This document shows, piece after piece, positions 36,181-45,745 of a stretch of DNA of 64,000 bases (positions are counted from its first letter, which is position 1; each line of letters opens with the position of its first letter). The translations under genes and the position numbers were made by a program. The notes beneath the pieces were generated by a model, which saw nothing but the letters and a program-made list of their open reading frames with translations, had not been told where the DNA came from and made no database searches. The stretch comes from JBBTDV01 sp038042605 (GTDB taxonomy: Bacteria > Bdellovibrionota > UBA1018), in NCBI GenBank assembly GCA_964358645.1, contig CAYHPW010000001.1:62001-126000 (forward strand). Direction: 5' to 3'.

Positions 36181-36513
36181 CTAGCGCCCCCTAACAATTA
36201 TACAATATTTTGCAAAGACCCCTAAGAAGCTATTTATGTGTTCATCCACCGATGAGATCATTGTAATCCCACCGTTTCGCCTGGCGGTTTCAATGCTTGA
36301 GTCACCAACAGCAATAATTCCCGCAAAAGACTTAGAACATGCCTCACCAACGCGGTTTCCAGCTTGATTTGATGATATAGCCATCCCATAATATAAATCT
36401 GAAAATCCAAAACCAATAATTGGTGTTCTCGTCCCTGTTGCACAACTTAAAAATAACCCTATCGGGCTGCTCAAACAAACCAGCACCAATACTTTTTTTA
36501 GGAACAAAGGCAT
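36181..36513 (-). CDS. TRL-like family lipoprotein
   Basis: This 110-residue protein has a lipoprotein signal (LVCLSSPIGLFLSC) with the cysteine at about residue 24. The mature part matches the TRL-like pattern: GFSDLYYGM near the start, then GEACSKSFAGIIAVGDSSIE, and a tail of GGITMISSVDEH and FAKYCIIVRG. The function of this family is unknown; envelope localisation is inferred from the lipobox. It lies downstream of atpE on the same strand and its stop abuts the uvrA stop. Confidence 0.75.
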   Translation of the reverse strand: MPLFLKKVLVLVCLSSPIGLFLSCATGTRTPIIGFGFSDLYYGMAISSNQAGNRVGEACSKSFAGIIAVGDSSIETARRNGGITMISSVDEHINSFLGVFAKYCIIVRGR

Positions 36514-36589
36514 ATCTTATTTACCCCTATTGTGGCTCAAGTAACCCAGGCAGAAAAAAGCCCTTACTTTTACCAGAAATTGCTAATAT

Positions 36590-36901
36590 TCAGGTCTTTA
36601 TCTTTACAAAAGATATTACAAATGCGTACAGAACTAATGACTCAATAAGAGCTAGCCCTATAATCATTGGAACAAAGATTTTTTGCTGCGCCGCTGGGTT
36701 TCTTGCGATACCCTCAAGCGCCGCAGCCGCGGTTTTCCCTTGCCCTAAAGCACCACCGAATGCCGCAAGCCCGATAGCGAGTGCCGCGCCTAATGATGCG
36801 TACTGGTCTCCTCCACTTGTGGCTTCATTAGCAAACGCAACAGATACGCCTACCGTCAAAAAAACTACCAATAATAAAAAAATTGCTTTACGAAAACTCA
36901 T
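36590..36901 (-). CDS. atpE: ATP synthase F0 subunit c
   Basis: This 103-residue protein has a signal-peptide-like leader of about 25 residues (AIFLLLVVFLTVGVSVAFAN) followed by the two-helix hairpin. The ion-binding glutamate is E87 in LALIESLVLYAF. Glutamine Q54 in GALGQGK and serine S88 next to the glutamate resemble part of the sodium-binding signature, but the threonine that completes it is leucine. It follows atpB, and a GGATGG-type ribosome site precedes the start. The F1 genes are not nearby, so the ATP synthase locus is split. Confidence 0.95.
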   Translation of the reverse strand: MSFRKAIFLLLVVFLTVGVSVAFANEATSGGDQYASLGAALAIGLAAFGGALGQGKTAAAALEGIARNPAAQQKIFVPMIIGLALIESLVLYAFVISFVKIKT

Positions 36902-36924
36902 CGACTCTTACCATCCTTTCTTCT

Positions 36925-37638
36925 TTAATGATCATGTGATGTAGACAAAGAAATATAAACCATCGTCATGAGACAAAAAACAAATGCTTGAATAAAGGCC
37001 ACAAACACGCCTAGTGCATAAAATGCTACCGGCAATAAGTACGGAACCAAAGAACTAAACACACCCAATACAACGTGATCGCCCATTATATTCCCTCTAA
37101 GACGAAGCGCTAATGAAAGCGGGCGAAAGATGTGTGACGCAAGCTCAATAATTACCATTAGCGGCGCTAACCAGACAACTGGTCCGATGAAATGCTTCAA
37201 ATAAGACAAACCCTGCGTCTTAAGGCCAGCATAATTATAATAAATAAAAACAAAAGCCCCAAGCGCCAATGTTGTATTAAGATTATCTGTCGGGGGTAAA
37301 AAACCAGGGATTAGGCCGATTACATTCGAAGCCAATATAAAAATGAATAACGAACCAATTATAGGAAAATATACCGGTGCATCATAATGTCCAATTACCG
37401 ATTCTGTAAGTTTGTACAAATTTTCCGCCACTATTTCGAAAAAATTTCTATAGTTCAGTCGTGGCTCTGGGATAATTCCACCCTCGGGCCTGCTAGTTAC
37501 GATACGTAAATGATTGCTAGCTATTAATGTAGTTAAAATAAGCACCACAGCTACAAGCATCGCCATAACCACGTGATTCGGCAACTCCTCTAACCCTGGA
37601 ATTATTGATAACCAATTAAACCCCTGCTCTTCATGCAT
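36925..37638 (-). CDS. atpB: ATP synthase F0 subunit a
   Basis: This 237-residue membrane subunit forms the ion half-channels against the c-ring. The essential arginine is in SLALRLRGNIMGDH, and the last helices contain AFIQAFVFCLMTMVYISL. It overlaps the upstream AtpI-like gene by eight bases and is followed by atpE. Length and motifs are normal. Confidence 0.96.
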   Translation of the reverse strand: MHEEQGFNWLSIIPGLEELPNHVVMAMLVAVVLILTTLIASNHLRIVTSRPEGGIIPEPRLNYRNFFEIVAENLYKLTESVIGHYDAPVYFPIIGSLFIFILASNVIGLIPGFLPPTDNLNTTLALGAFVFIYYNYAGLKTQGLSYLKHFIGPVVWLAPLMVIIELASHIFRPLSLALRLRGNIMGDHVVLGVFSSLVPYLLPVAFYALGVFVAFIQAFVFCLMTMVYISLSTSHDH

Positions 37639-38062
37639 ATCGCATACTCTCTCGGGCCCAAATCCATCCGCTTACAATTGGTATAATTACTAATGTACTT
37701 AAGCCTATTACCAGAACCAAACCAGGAATGACAGATGCTTTCATAAAAAATAATACAAAAAGGATAAAAATAAATACCTTTATCAATCCCCAAAAAAACA
37801 ACTTGCCGACCGTCTGCCCCCTTTTTTTTTGTTCCGTTCCCACAGCTAAAAATAATGCTGACTTCACCATTTTTGCTAAAACAAATAAATCTAGAAGAGA
37901 GAGCACCCATAGTGTCAAAAATGATTTAAGTATAAAAATGAAAGCTATTTCTTTTGAAACAAATAAGCAACAGATTAGCATCCCAATAAAGCACCAAACC
38001 GCCGAGACTGATAAAACGATCTTGCCCCAGTTCCGTCTCGTTTCTGTATTATTTATCTTCAT
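37631..38062 (-). CDS. atpI: AtpI-like ATP synthase accessory membrane protein
   Basis: This protein of about 143 residues has four predicted membrane helices, in the AtpI position directly upstream of atpB. I choose the ATG at 38062, giving MKINNTETRRN; a longer frame to 38116 would overlap the upstream gene by 68 bases. Sequence conservation in this family is low, so the call rests on position, length and helix pattern. AtpI helps c-ring assembly and magnesium handling in other bacteria. Confidence 0.75.
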   Translation of the reverse strand: MKINNTETRRNWGKIVLSVSAVWCFIGMLICCLFVSKEIAFIFILKSFLTLWVLSLLDLFVLAKMVKSALFLAVGTEQKKRGQTVGKLFFWGLIKVFIFILFVLFFMKASVIPGLVLVIGLSTLVIIPIVSGWIWARESMRYA

Positions 38063-38279
38063 TGCTATCTCTTTGTGAAATTCTATAAAGCTGCCACATC
38101 GCGGCTCCAAGACCAAGAAGTGCTGTAAACATAATTATCCACTGTGGTGCTCCGATTTTTTTCCAAACAAGATATCCAATTGCCATTCCAGCACCGGTAA
38201 ATGCTAATAAATCTCCAATAATAACTGAAAATAAGGCGAGGCTTCGTATGTTATTTTTTTGCTGTTTATCTTTTTTCAT
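38049..38279 (-). CDS. AtpZ/AtpI-type small F0F1 assembly protein
   Basis: This 76-residue protein has two membrane helices (LLAFTGAGMAIGYLVWKKIG and IIMFTALLGLGAAMWQLYRI). This is the AtpZ pattern, with a glycine-rich first helix and a short charged tail. It overlaps the AtpI-like gene and starts the atpZ-atpI-atpB-atpE run. Its likely role is assembly or magnesium transport for the ATP synthase. The call is by pattern and context. Confidence 0.75.
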   Translation of the reverse strand: MKKDKQQKNNIRSLALFSVIIGDLLAFTGAGMAIGYLVWKKIGAPQWIIMFTALLGLGAAMWQLYRISQRDSNEDK

Positions 38280-38315
38280 TAAACTTCATGGGGTTAGCAT
38301 GAAAAGCCACTTATA

Positions 38316-39137
38316 TCAACGACTTCGCTGAATTTTACGTTCTCGTATTCTTGCTAATTTAATTTCTATTATTCTTGGAACTATATAATCACTACGTAAT
38401 GTTTCATAAGCATGATAAGCCGCATTAAGTTGATCCATTTCTTCCAAACAATTTGCTATCCCAAATTTAGCTTCCGGTACAAACCTGCTTTTTGGATATT
38501 TTTTTAAAAATATTTCAAAAGTGTCTATTGCATCTTGGTACGATTCGCTCCCCCGGTTACCTTTCGTATAATATGAAACTCCAATTTCGTATGCTGCTCT
38601 TTCTCGCCATACAGACTCTTGATTGGTATTTACCAAGCTAGAAAAAGCAGAAATTGCTTCATTAAACTGACCTAAGTAAAAATGGCTCTTTGCTATCCTA
38701 AAAATGAACTCTTGTACATCCGGCGCTTTTGGGTTCTTTTTAATTAAAGAGGAATAATGATGAATTGCCTGGTCATATTGTTCACTTTTTGAATAAAGGA
38801 TTTCACCTATAAGTTTTTCTGCTTCCCAGGCTTGCGCGCTGTCTATAGAAATTATATTCAGATATTGTCTCAATTTTCTTGCTGCTTCATCATATTGAGA
38901 CAAAAAAAATAATTGTGTGATGGCAGCACGAAAAAGTGCTTGTTGACCTAGCTTTCCATTTAAATCCCCCGTTGTTACTTTTTCATATTCAACAACAGCT
39001 GCCGCATATTTCCCGTCATTCCAAAGTTTTTCCGCAAGTATATAATTTTTTCTAGCGGTGTTTATTCCACAAGCTACTATGGTGGTAAAAAAGGTTATTA
39101 TAAAAAAATTTTTGGCTGGTCTTGGTAGAATATTCAC
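38316..39137 (-). CDS. BamD-like TPR outer-membrane lipoprotein
   Basis: This 273-residue protein has a lipoprotein signal ending at TTIVACG (cysteine at about residue 23) and five or so TPR repeats (NDGKYAAAVVEYEKV, SEQYDQAIHHYSSLIKKNP, LGQFNEAISAFSSL, YQDAIDTFEIFLKKYPKSRF). The layout matches BamD/YfiO or related TPR lipoproteins. Its ATG overlaps the gyrA stop by four bases, so it is translationally coupled to gyrA. BamD works in outer-membrane protein insertion; a more general TPR lipoprotein cannot be ruled out. Confidence 0.75.
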   Translation of the reverse strand: MNILPRPAKNFFIITFFTTIVACGINTARKNYILAEKLWNDGKYAAAVVEYEKVTTGDLNGKLGQQALFRAAITQLFFLSQYDEAARKLRQYLNIISIDSAQAWEAEKLIGEILYSKSEQYDQAIHHYSSLIKKNPKAPDVQEFIFRIAKSHFYLGQFNEAISAFSSLVNTNQESVWRERAAYEIGVSYYTKGNRGSESYQDAIDTFEIFLKKYPKSRFVPEAKFGIANCLEEMDQLNAAYHAYETLRSDYIVPRIIEIKLARIRERKIQRSR

Positions 39138-41647
39138 TGAGTATGTGTATTATCTTGCCCGGCAGTAGCTTCTACAGGGATCCCTACAGACTCAATGGTA
39201 CTTTCTGCCATATGTTCAAAAGAAACAACTTTCTCTCCTAAAGATATAGTCATAAGCCTTACACCCTGTGTGTTTCTTCCTTGTTCAGAAATTTCTCCAA
39301 CATGGATTCTGATCATTTGGCCCTTATTAGACACAAGCATGATATCATCTCTAAGCAGGACCTGCCTAGCTCCCATGACGGCCCCATTTTTTTCTATGGT
39401 CTTCATGGTTATAATTCCCTTACCGCCGCGGCTTTGGATACGATATTCATTTACTGGTGTTCTTTTCCCATAACCGCCTTCAGTTATAGTAAGAATTTCA
39501 CAATCTCCTCCTTGGGTTGCTCGGTTAAGCACCTCCATTGCCGCCACTATGTCTCCAGAATCTAAAGTCATCCCAATAACACCACGCGTGGCTCTACCCA
39601 TGGGCCGGACGTCTTGTTCAGAAAATCTAATACTCATACCACTACAGGAACATAAAAAAATGTCATTACCACCGTCAGTTAACTTGGCACATATAAGGGA
39701 GTCTTCTTCGTCTATAGACATTGCGACAATTCCGGAGGATCTGATATTGGAAAACTCACTCAAGGCGGTCTTCTTAATAATGCCTGATTTGGTAATCATA
39801 ATCACATATTCATTCTCTCTGAACTCTTGGACCGGGAGGATGGCTCTTATCTTTTCTCCTGGAGCAAGTGATATAAGGTTCACTATGGCTTTACCTTTGG
39901 CGCTTCGACTTGCCTCTGGAATCTTATATACTTTTAACCAATAAACACGTCCCTTGTCTGTAAAACATAAAAGGTAACTTAGTGTGCTTGTCTTATAAAT
40001 TGCCGTGACAAAGTCTTCTTCTCCTGGGGCTACTGCCTTTATTCCGCGGCCGCCTCGGTGCTGACTTTTAAAAAGATTTGGGTCAGCACGTTTAACATAA
40101 CCAGAGTGGGTGATGGAAACTAACGTTTCCTCATTCGATATTAAATCCTCCACATCAAATTCAGTTGTAACTCCATAAACTATTTCTGTGCGTCGTTTGT
40201 CTGAATATGTCTTCTTTATTTCTAATAATTCATTTTTAATTAAGGTATATATAAGTACATCATTGCCAAGAAGTTTTTTTAGCTCGTCAATCAAGATTAA
40301 AACCTGCTTATGTTCATTTATTATTTTTTCCCTCTCCAGTCCTGTTAAGCGCTGTAATCGCATATCTAAAATTGCCTGGGCTTGTATTTCAGAAAAAAGG
40401 AACTGCTTGACCAACCCGTCCCTGGCGCTATCAGGATTTTTTGCAGACTTTATGAGATTAATAACCGCATCTATCTTTTCAACCGCACTTGCAAGACCTT
40501 GTAGTATATGGGCGCGTGCTTCTGCTTTTTTTAAATCAAAAATACTACGTCTGGTTACAACATCCTTTCGATGCTCAATGAATGCCCAAATCATATCGCG
40601 TAAATTAAAAATTTTAGGCTGATTATGGTGAATGGCTAACAAGTTAATGCTATAACTTTCTTGCAGTTGTGTTAGCTTAAAAAGTTGATTTAGGATGACG
40701 TTTGAGTTTTCACCTTTTCTGATTTCAATAACTATACGCATCCCTGAACGATCTGATTCATCGCGCAGATCAGAAATGCCTTCTATTTTTTTGTCCCGGA
40801 CTAATTCTGCAATTCTTTCTATTAAGCGTGCTTTATTAACTTGGTAGGGGAGTTCAAAAACTATAATTCTTTCACGATCCCCTTTGAAAGCTTCTATTTC
40901 TGTTTTTGCGCGAAGTATTACAGACCCTCTCCCGGTCATATATGCTTCCCTTACTAACTCTCCACCAAACAAATAGGCACCCGTCGGGAAATCTGGCCCC
41001 TTGATATGCTGTAAAAGTGCATCGCTTTTAAGTGCTGGGTTGTCTATCAACGTTATTGTAGCATCAATAACCTCTCCTAGATTGTGTGGTGGAATGCTAG
41101 TTGCCATGCCAACGGCTATTCCGGCAGATCCATTCACTAACAGATTAGGTATTTTTGCAGGTAATAATAGGGGTTCTGTCAGGCTGTCATCATAGTTTGG
41201 GCCAAAATCAACGGTTTCTTTTTCTATATCAGAAAGGAGTTCATCTGTAATCCGTGCCATACGAATTTCCGTATAGCGCATGGCCGCTGGAGCATCGCCG
41301 TCTATGGAACCGAAGTTCCCTTGACCGTCAATCAATGGGTAGCGTAGAGAAAATTTTTGAGCCATTCTGACTGCTGTGTCATAAACAGCCACATCCCCAT
41401 GTGGATGATATTTACCAATAACATCTCCCACTACGCGTGCTGATTTTTTATAGGGCTTGTTGTGTGCATTGCTTAAATTATACATGGCGTACAAAATGCG
41501 CCTATGAACCGGTTTTAATCCATCGCGAACATCTGGAAGCGCTCTACCTACTATCACACTCATCGCATAATCGAGATATGCGCCGCGCATTTCGTCCTCG
41601 ATAGTGACTACTACAGTGTTTTTCTCATGCCCTATAATTTCAGTCAT
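39134..41647 (-). CDS. gyrA: DNA gyrase subunit A
   Basis: This 837-residue subunit A of type II topoisomerase starts at the ATG at 41647 (MTEIIGHEKN). An in-frame ATG 33 bases upstream would overlap fabH. The catalytic tyrosine region (AAAMRYTEIRM form: PAAMRYTEIRM) and the GyrA box in the C-terminal wheel (QSRGGKGI) are present. In the quinolone-determining region the residue equivalent to E. coli Ser83 is valine (HPHGDVAVYDT), while Asp87 is kept. It follows fabH by five bases and precedes the BamD-like gene. Confidence 0.97.
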   Translation of the reverse strand: MTEIIGHEKNTVVVTIEDEMRGAYLDYAMSVIVGRALPDVRDGLKPVHRRILYAMYNLSNAHNKPYKKSARVVGDVIGKYHPHGDVAVYDTAVRMAQKFSLRYPLIDGQGNFGSIDGDAPAAMRYTEIRMARITDELLSDIEKETVDFGPNYDDSLTEPLLLPAKIPNLLVNGSAGIAVGMATSIPPHNLGEVIDATITLIDNPALKSDALLQHIKGPDFPTGAYLFGGELVREAYMTGRGSVILRAKTEIEAFKGDRERIIVFELPYQVNKARLIERIAELVRDKKIEGISDLRDESDRSGMRIVIEIRKGENSNVILNQLFKLTQLQESYSINLLAIHHNQPKIFNLRDMIWAFIEHRKDVVTRRSIFDLKKAEARAHILQGLASAVEKIDAVINLIKSAKNPDSARDGLVKQFLFSEIQAQAILDMRLQRLTGLEREKIINEHKQVLILIDELKKLLGNDVLIYTLIKNELLEIKKTYSDKRRTEIVYGVTTEFDVEDLISNEETLVSITHSGYVKRADPNLFKSQHRGGRGIKAVAPGEEDFVTAIYKTSTLSYLLCFTDKGRVYWLKVYKIPEASRSAKGKAIVNLISLAPGEKIRAILPVQEFRENEYVIMITKSGIIKKTALSEFSNIRSSGIVAMSIDEEDSLICAKLTDGGNDIFLCSCSGMSIRFSEQDVRPMGRATRGVIGMTLDSGDIVAAMEVLNRATQGGDCEILTITEGGYGKRTPVNEYRIQSRGGKGIITMKTIEKNGAVMGARQVLLRDDIMLVSNKGQMIRIHVGEISEQGRNTQGVRLMTISLGEKVVSFEHMAESTIESVGIPVEATAGQDNTHTQ

Positions 41648-41652
41648 ATCGC

Positions 41653-42669
41653 CTACCACCTTATTAGGGCCGATCCCCATGTAAAACCGCTACCAAAGGC
41701 CGCTATTGCTACCAACATTCCTGATCTAAGTTTGTTTGCCTTAACTGCGTGGTCTAGACCTATCGGTATGGTGGCTGCCGTTGTGTTACCAAGCATTTCT
41801 ATGGTGTTAAATACTTTTTGGGTTGGAATATTCATATGTTTTACTATCATTTCATTTATTCGTGCATTTGCCTGATGAAGAACAAATAAATCAATATCAG
41901 AAATTTTAACTCCATTCTTATCTGCTGCTTCCATTAAAGCCTCGGGTATTCTTTTTACGGCATGAGTAAATACCATTCGTCCATTCATCCTTGGGAAAAA
42001 TCCGCCGCTTTTTATTTTTTTTTGAGTTACCCGTGGGCCTGGTTCTGCAAGCCCTGGGTATTGTACCCATAATTCTTTTGCATAACGGCCATCTGCATGT
42101 AAGTGAGTAGATAATATATGTGACTGTTCGTTATTGTTTATTCTGTCTGCAGCCGTAATAACGATCGCACCCGCTCCGTCTCCAAATAAAACCGCAACAT
42201 CTCGACCATTTGTTGTTTTATCCAATCCCTTCGAGTGAAGTTCTGCCCCTACTAAAAGGATAGTCTTATACGTGCCTGTTTTTATGAATTGGTCCGCCAC
42301 TGAAAGACCATAAATAAAACCAGTACATTGTTGCCTTATGTCAAGCGCTGGGATCCCTGGGGTATCAAGTTTTGCTTGTAGAAAACATGCGGTTCCTGGA
42401 AATTCATGATCGGGACTTAGTGTAGCAAGTATTATCATGTCAAGCTGATCTTTTTCTACCCCTGCTGTGGCAAGTGCTTTTTTTGCGGCTTCAAGTGCCA
42501 AATCTGAGGTGCCAATGAATAAATTTTCATCTACCCAATGGCGCTCCTTAATCCCTGTTCGCTGTTGAATCCATTCATCAGAAGTATCCATAATTTGTTC
42601 GAGATCTTTATTTGTTAAAACTTGTGGCGGTAGATATGACCCTGTGCCTAGAATCTTTGAAAACATCAT
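41653..42669 (-). CDS. fabH: 3-oxoacyl-ACP synthase III (FabH type)
   Basis: This 338-residue condensing enzyme has the Cys-His-Asn triad visible in RQQCTGFIYG (cysteine at about 113), LHQANARI and GNTTAATIP. It normally joins a short acyl-CoA to malonyl-ACP to start fatty acid synthesis. It lies between gyrB and gyrA and overlaps gyrB by four bases, an unusual host for a lipid gene. It carries an extra stretch around ELWVQYPGLAEPGP not present in E. coli FabH, so it may use a different acyl primer. Confidence 0.9.
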   Translation of the reverse strand: MMFSKILGTGSYLPPQVLTNKDLEQIMDTSDEWIQQRTGIKERHWVDENLFIGTSDLALEAAKKALATAGVEKDQLDMIILATLSPDHEFPGTACFLQAKLDTPGIPALDIRQQCTGFIYGLSVADQFIKTGTYKTILLVGAELHSKGLDKTTNGRDVAVLFGDGAGAIVITAADRINNNEQSHILSTHLHADGRYAKELWVQYPGLAEPGPRVTQKKIKSGGFFPRMNGRMVFTHAVKRIPEALMEAADKNGVKISDIDLFVLHQANARINEMIVKHMNIPTQKVFNTIEMLGNTTAATIPIGLDHAVKANKLRSGMLVAIAAFGSGFTWGSALIRW

Positions 42670-45101
42670 ATGTCAAGATTCCTAACACGAAGAGCATTCT
42701 CTTCTATAAACTGTCGTCGTGGTTCTACTTGATCACCCATAAGAACAGAAAAAATCCCATCGGCCTCAACCGCATCATCTACCGAAACTTGTAACAACGT
42801 CCTTGTGACAGGGTTCATTGTAGTTTCCCATAGCTGTTCCGGATTCATTTCACCAAGCCCTTTGTACCTTTGAACCAATAAACCGGCCTTTGCAATCTCT
42901 ATGACCTTCTTGGCTAAATCCTCTCCACTGGTAAATTTGCTTTCAATTTCATTGACGCTTTGAAGTGTATATGGACCAGCCCCCATAGCCACTACTGCTT
43001 GATGATATTTACAAATTTCCTCGTATTCAGGAGAATCAAGGGTGGCTACATTGATGGGAGCCACTCTATGAGAACCATTTACAGTTGTTTCAATAGTTGC
43101 AAACCAAGTGTTATGTTCCGCATCCCTTGAAATAGAAAATTCAAACGGTATATCCAATTCTAGTAGTTTTTTTCTAATTATTTCTAGTTTTTCTTGAAAT
43201 TGCTCTTTAAACTCTAAGAGTTCTGTATTAATCCCATTAAAAACTAACCCTCTAAGAACTTCGGGATGAATCTTTCTAGATAATCTTTCAACTGCTTTCG
43301 TGAATTTGACCGCCGCCCTAAGTGATGGTTGTGCTTGGCTTGCTGGAATATTCTTCCCGTCAGCTGTGATCGTGATTCCATCTAGCCCACTTGATATTAA
43401 GTATTCAGAGAGTTCCTGTTCATTTTTTAAGTAACGTTCCTTTTGATTCTTCTTAACTTTATAAAGAGGTGGTTGTGCAATATATAAATACCCTTTTTCA
43501 ATTACTTGTGGCATCTGCCTATAAAAAAAAGTGAGAAGAAGTGTGCGGATGTGAGATCCATCAACATCTGCATCAGTCATAATGATTACTTTATGATAAC
43601 GTATTTTATTTATATCAAAGTCTTCTTTGCCGATGCCTGCGCCAAGTGCTGTTATTAAAACTTTAATCTCTTCAGAGGAAAGCATCTTGTCGAATCTTGC
43701 TTTTTCTACATTTAAAATTTTCCCTTTTAATGGAAGAATAGCTTGATTTTTTCTAGCGCGCCCTTGCTTTGCAGATCCTCCTGCACTATCCCCCTCTACA
43801 AGGTAAATCTCACAAATAGCTGGATCCTTCTCTTGGCAATCAGCCATTTTACCAGGTAGTCCGCTCCAATCTAAAGCAGTCTTTCTCCTGGTTAGATCCC
43901 TAGCCTTCCTTGCAGCAATTCTAGCAAGGGCTGAATCAATCGCTTTTTGGATTATTCGTTTTGCTATTGTCGGACTTTGTTCGAAGTAGTCTGTAAGTTT
44001 CTCATATACAACTGTATTTACAAACCCTTCAATCTCGCTATTTCCAAGCTTTGTCTTTGTTTGTCCTTCAAATTGTGGTTCGGGAATTTTAGCGCTTATT
44101 ACACATGCCAAACCTTCTCGTATATCTTCGCCCGAAAGAGGTTCTTTTAGATTTTTTGATATGCCTGATTCTTGTGCGTATTTATTCACCACTCTTGTAA
44201 GGGCGGTTCTAAAGCCAGAAACATGCGTACCGCCTTCAATTGTATTAATATTATTGACATATGATGAAATAGTTTCAGCATAAGAATCATTCCACTGTAA
44301 TGCTAATTCAATGTTTATTGAGTCCCTATAGTGCGAGAAATATATAACGTTATCATGGAGTTTTTGTTTTGATTTATTAATATGTTCAATAAACTGAATT
44401 ATACCCCCCTTGTAACAAAACTCTATCCTCTTTGGTGGTTCTTGCCTTTCGTCTGTCAGATTGATTGAAATCCCACTGTTTAAAAATGCTAGCTCTCGAA
44501 GGCGGTTTGCTAACATATCTACACTGAATTCAAGCGTTTCAAAAATTTCTGGATCTGGTTTAAATGTAGTTAATGTTCCTCGGTGTTCTGTTATTCCAAC
44601 TTCTTTTAACGGCCCTATAGGAGTCCCGCGCTTATAGCTTTGTTTGTATACTTTTCCGCCCTGCCTAACTTCTACATGGAGAGTTTCAGATAAAGCATTT
44701 ACGACTGCAGCACCAACACCGTGCAATCCGCCGGATACTTTGTATGCACTATCTTCATCATTAAATTTACCCCCGGCATGAAGTTTTGTCATTACAACTT
44801 CGACTGCAGAAACTCCGGAACTATGCATTCCTACAGGGATACCGCGTCCGTCGTCCTCAATTGTTACGCTGTTATCTACATGAATAGTTACAAAAATATT
44901 TTTAGCAAATCCTGCCAGTGCTTCGTCTATTGAATTATCAACAATTTCGTATACACAATGGTGCAGACCTCGCACCCCGGTATCACCAATATACATACCT
45001 GGTCTTCTGCGAACCGCTTCAAGTCCTTCTAGAATTTTAATTTTATCAGCAGAATACTCATTGATATCAGTTTGTTGTAAACTCACTTGATCTTCCGTCA
45101 T
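42666..45101 (-). CDS. gyrB: DNA gyrase subunit B
   Basis: This 811-residue ATPase subunit of gyrase has the GHKL ATP site (EIVDNSIDEALAG, GRGIPVGMH, GGLHGVGAAVVNALS), the transducer, and the TOPRIM domain (LVEGDSAGGSAKQGR, MTDADVDGSHIRTLLL). The C-terminal GyrB domain includes QRYKGLGEMNPEQLW. Length and motifs are normal. It sits where it should after recF in the dnaN-recF-gyrB-gyrA order, but recF itself is ruined. Confidence 0.97.
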   Translation of the reverse strand: MTEDQVSLQQTDINEYSADKIKILEGLEAVRRRPGMYIGDTGVRGLHHCVYEIVDNSIDEALAGFAKNIFVTIHVDNSVTIEDDGRGIPVGMHSSGVSAVEVVMTKLHAGGKFNDEDSAYKVSGGLHGVGAAVVNALSETLHVEVRQGGKVYKQSYKRGTPIGPLKEVGITEHRGTLTTFKPDPEIFETLEFSVDMLANRLRELAFLNSGISINLTDERQEPPKRIEFCYKGGIIQFIEHINKSKQKLHDNVIYFSHYRDSINIELALQWNDSYAETISSYVNNINTIEGGTHVSGFRTALTRVVNKYAQESGISKNLKEPLSGEDIREGLACVISAKIPEPQFEGQTKTKLGNSEIEGFVNTVVYEKLTDYFEQSPTIAKRIIQKAIDSALARIAARKARDLTRRKTALDWSGLPGKMADCQEKDPAICEIYLVEGDSAGGSAKQGRARKNQAILPLKGKILNVEKARFDKMLSSEEIKVLITALGAGIGKEDFDINKIRYHKVIIMTDADVDGSHIRTLLLTFFYRQMPQVIEKGYLYIAQPPLYKVKKNQKERYLKNEQELSEYLISSGLDGITITADGKNIPASQAQPSLRAAVKFTKAVERLSRKIHPEVLRGLVFNGINTELLEFKEQFQEKLEIIRKKLLELDIPFEFSISRDAEHNTWFATIETTVNGSHRVAPINVATLDSPEYEEICKYHQAVVAMGAGPYTLQSVNEIESKFTSGEDLAKKVIEIAKAGLLVQRYKGLGEMNPEQLWETTMNPVTRTLLQVSVDDAVEADGIFSVLMGDQVEPRRQFIEENALRVRNLDI

Positions 45102-45109
45102 TGTTTACT

Positions 45110-45745
45110 TCCAATAAAATTCCATTTTCTGTTGAAGCAATAAACATTTGCTAGTTTGTACTAGGTAAAAAATTTCTTCTCTCACTATCTAGTTCTGCTG
45201 AAAAATCGTCTAGTAGGAAGATTGGTTACTTCCCTGAAAATGTCTATTTCACTAAGTTTCAAAGCAAGGAGTACCGAACGAATTTCTCCTTGGGATGAAT
45301 AGCCTTTCAAAGATCATTTGTTAGCTAAAAATAATAACTTATCACGGTGTGGTCCAACTAACGTATGACCTATCCTTCTCTATGTTTCCTCAAAAAATGA
45401 ACCCCTATTAAAAAACTCCCTTCCTATTTTTTTAAATGAAGGTATCTCATTGTGTCCAGTAAAATGTTCCATATTTAATCCCTTCTCTTTTAGTGCTTAA
45501 CTCACCATGTATGGAACATTTATTCTTTAAAATTCAGCTCAATCTCCTCTGTTTTTTTGTTTATTATACCAGTTAGCTTGTCTTGCTAGGTTATCCTTTT
45601 TAAAACTATTTTACTTCCACTTTTAATAAGCAGTTCGGTAATTGAGTCTATTAAGTTTTAGGAAATATTTTTTTAAAAAATGGTCCTACCCCACCGGCTC
45701 AACTGCCGTGGTCTTACACCAATCTGGTAATTTTTTTATTCCAAT
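45110..45745 (-). pseudogene. recF: Degraded recF
   Basis: On the minus strand between dnaN and gyrB there is no intact frame, but recF remnants lie in the right order. VGPHRDKLLFLANK is at about 45,358-45,317, then a stop. GYSSQGEIRSVLLALKLSEI follows at about 45,304-45,245. After a frameshift, the Walker B region LLDDFSAELDSERRNFL is at about 45,218-45,168, and QMFIAST near 45,150. An earlier remnant (LLIKSGSKIVLKRI) is near 45,630. The N-terminal half with Walker A is gone, leaving about 635 bases where about 1,080 are expected. Stops and shifts are frequent. Confidence 0.88.
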
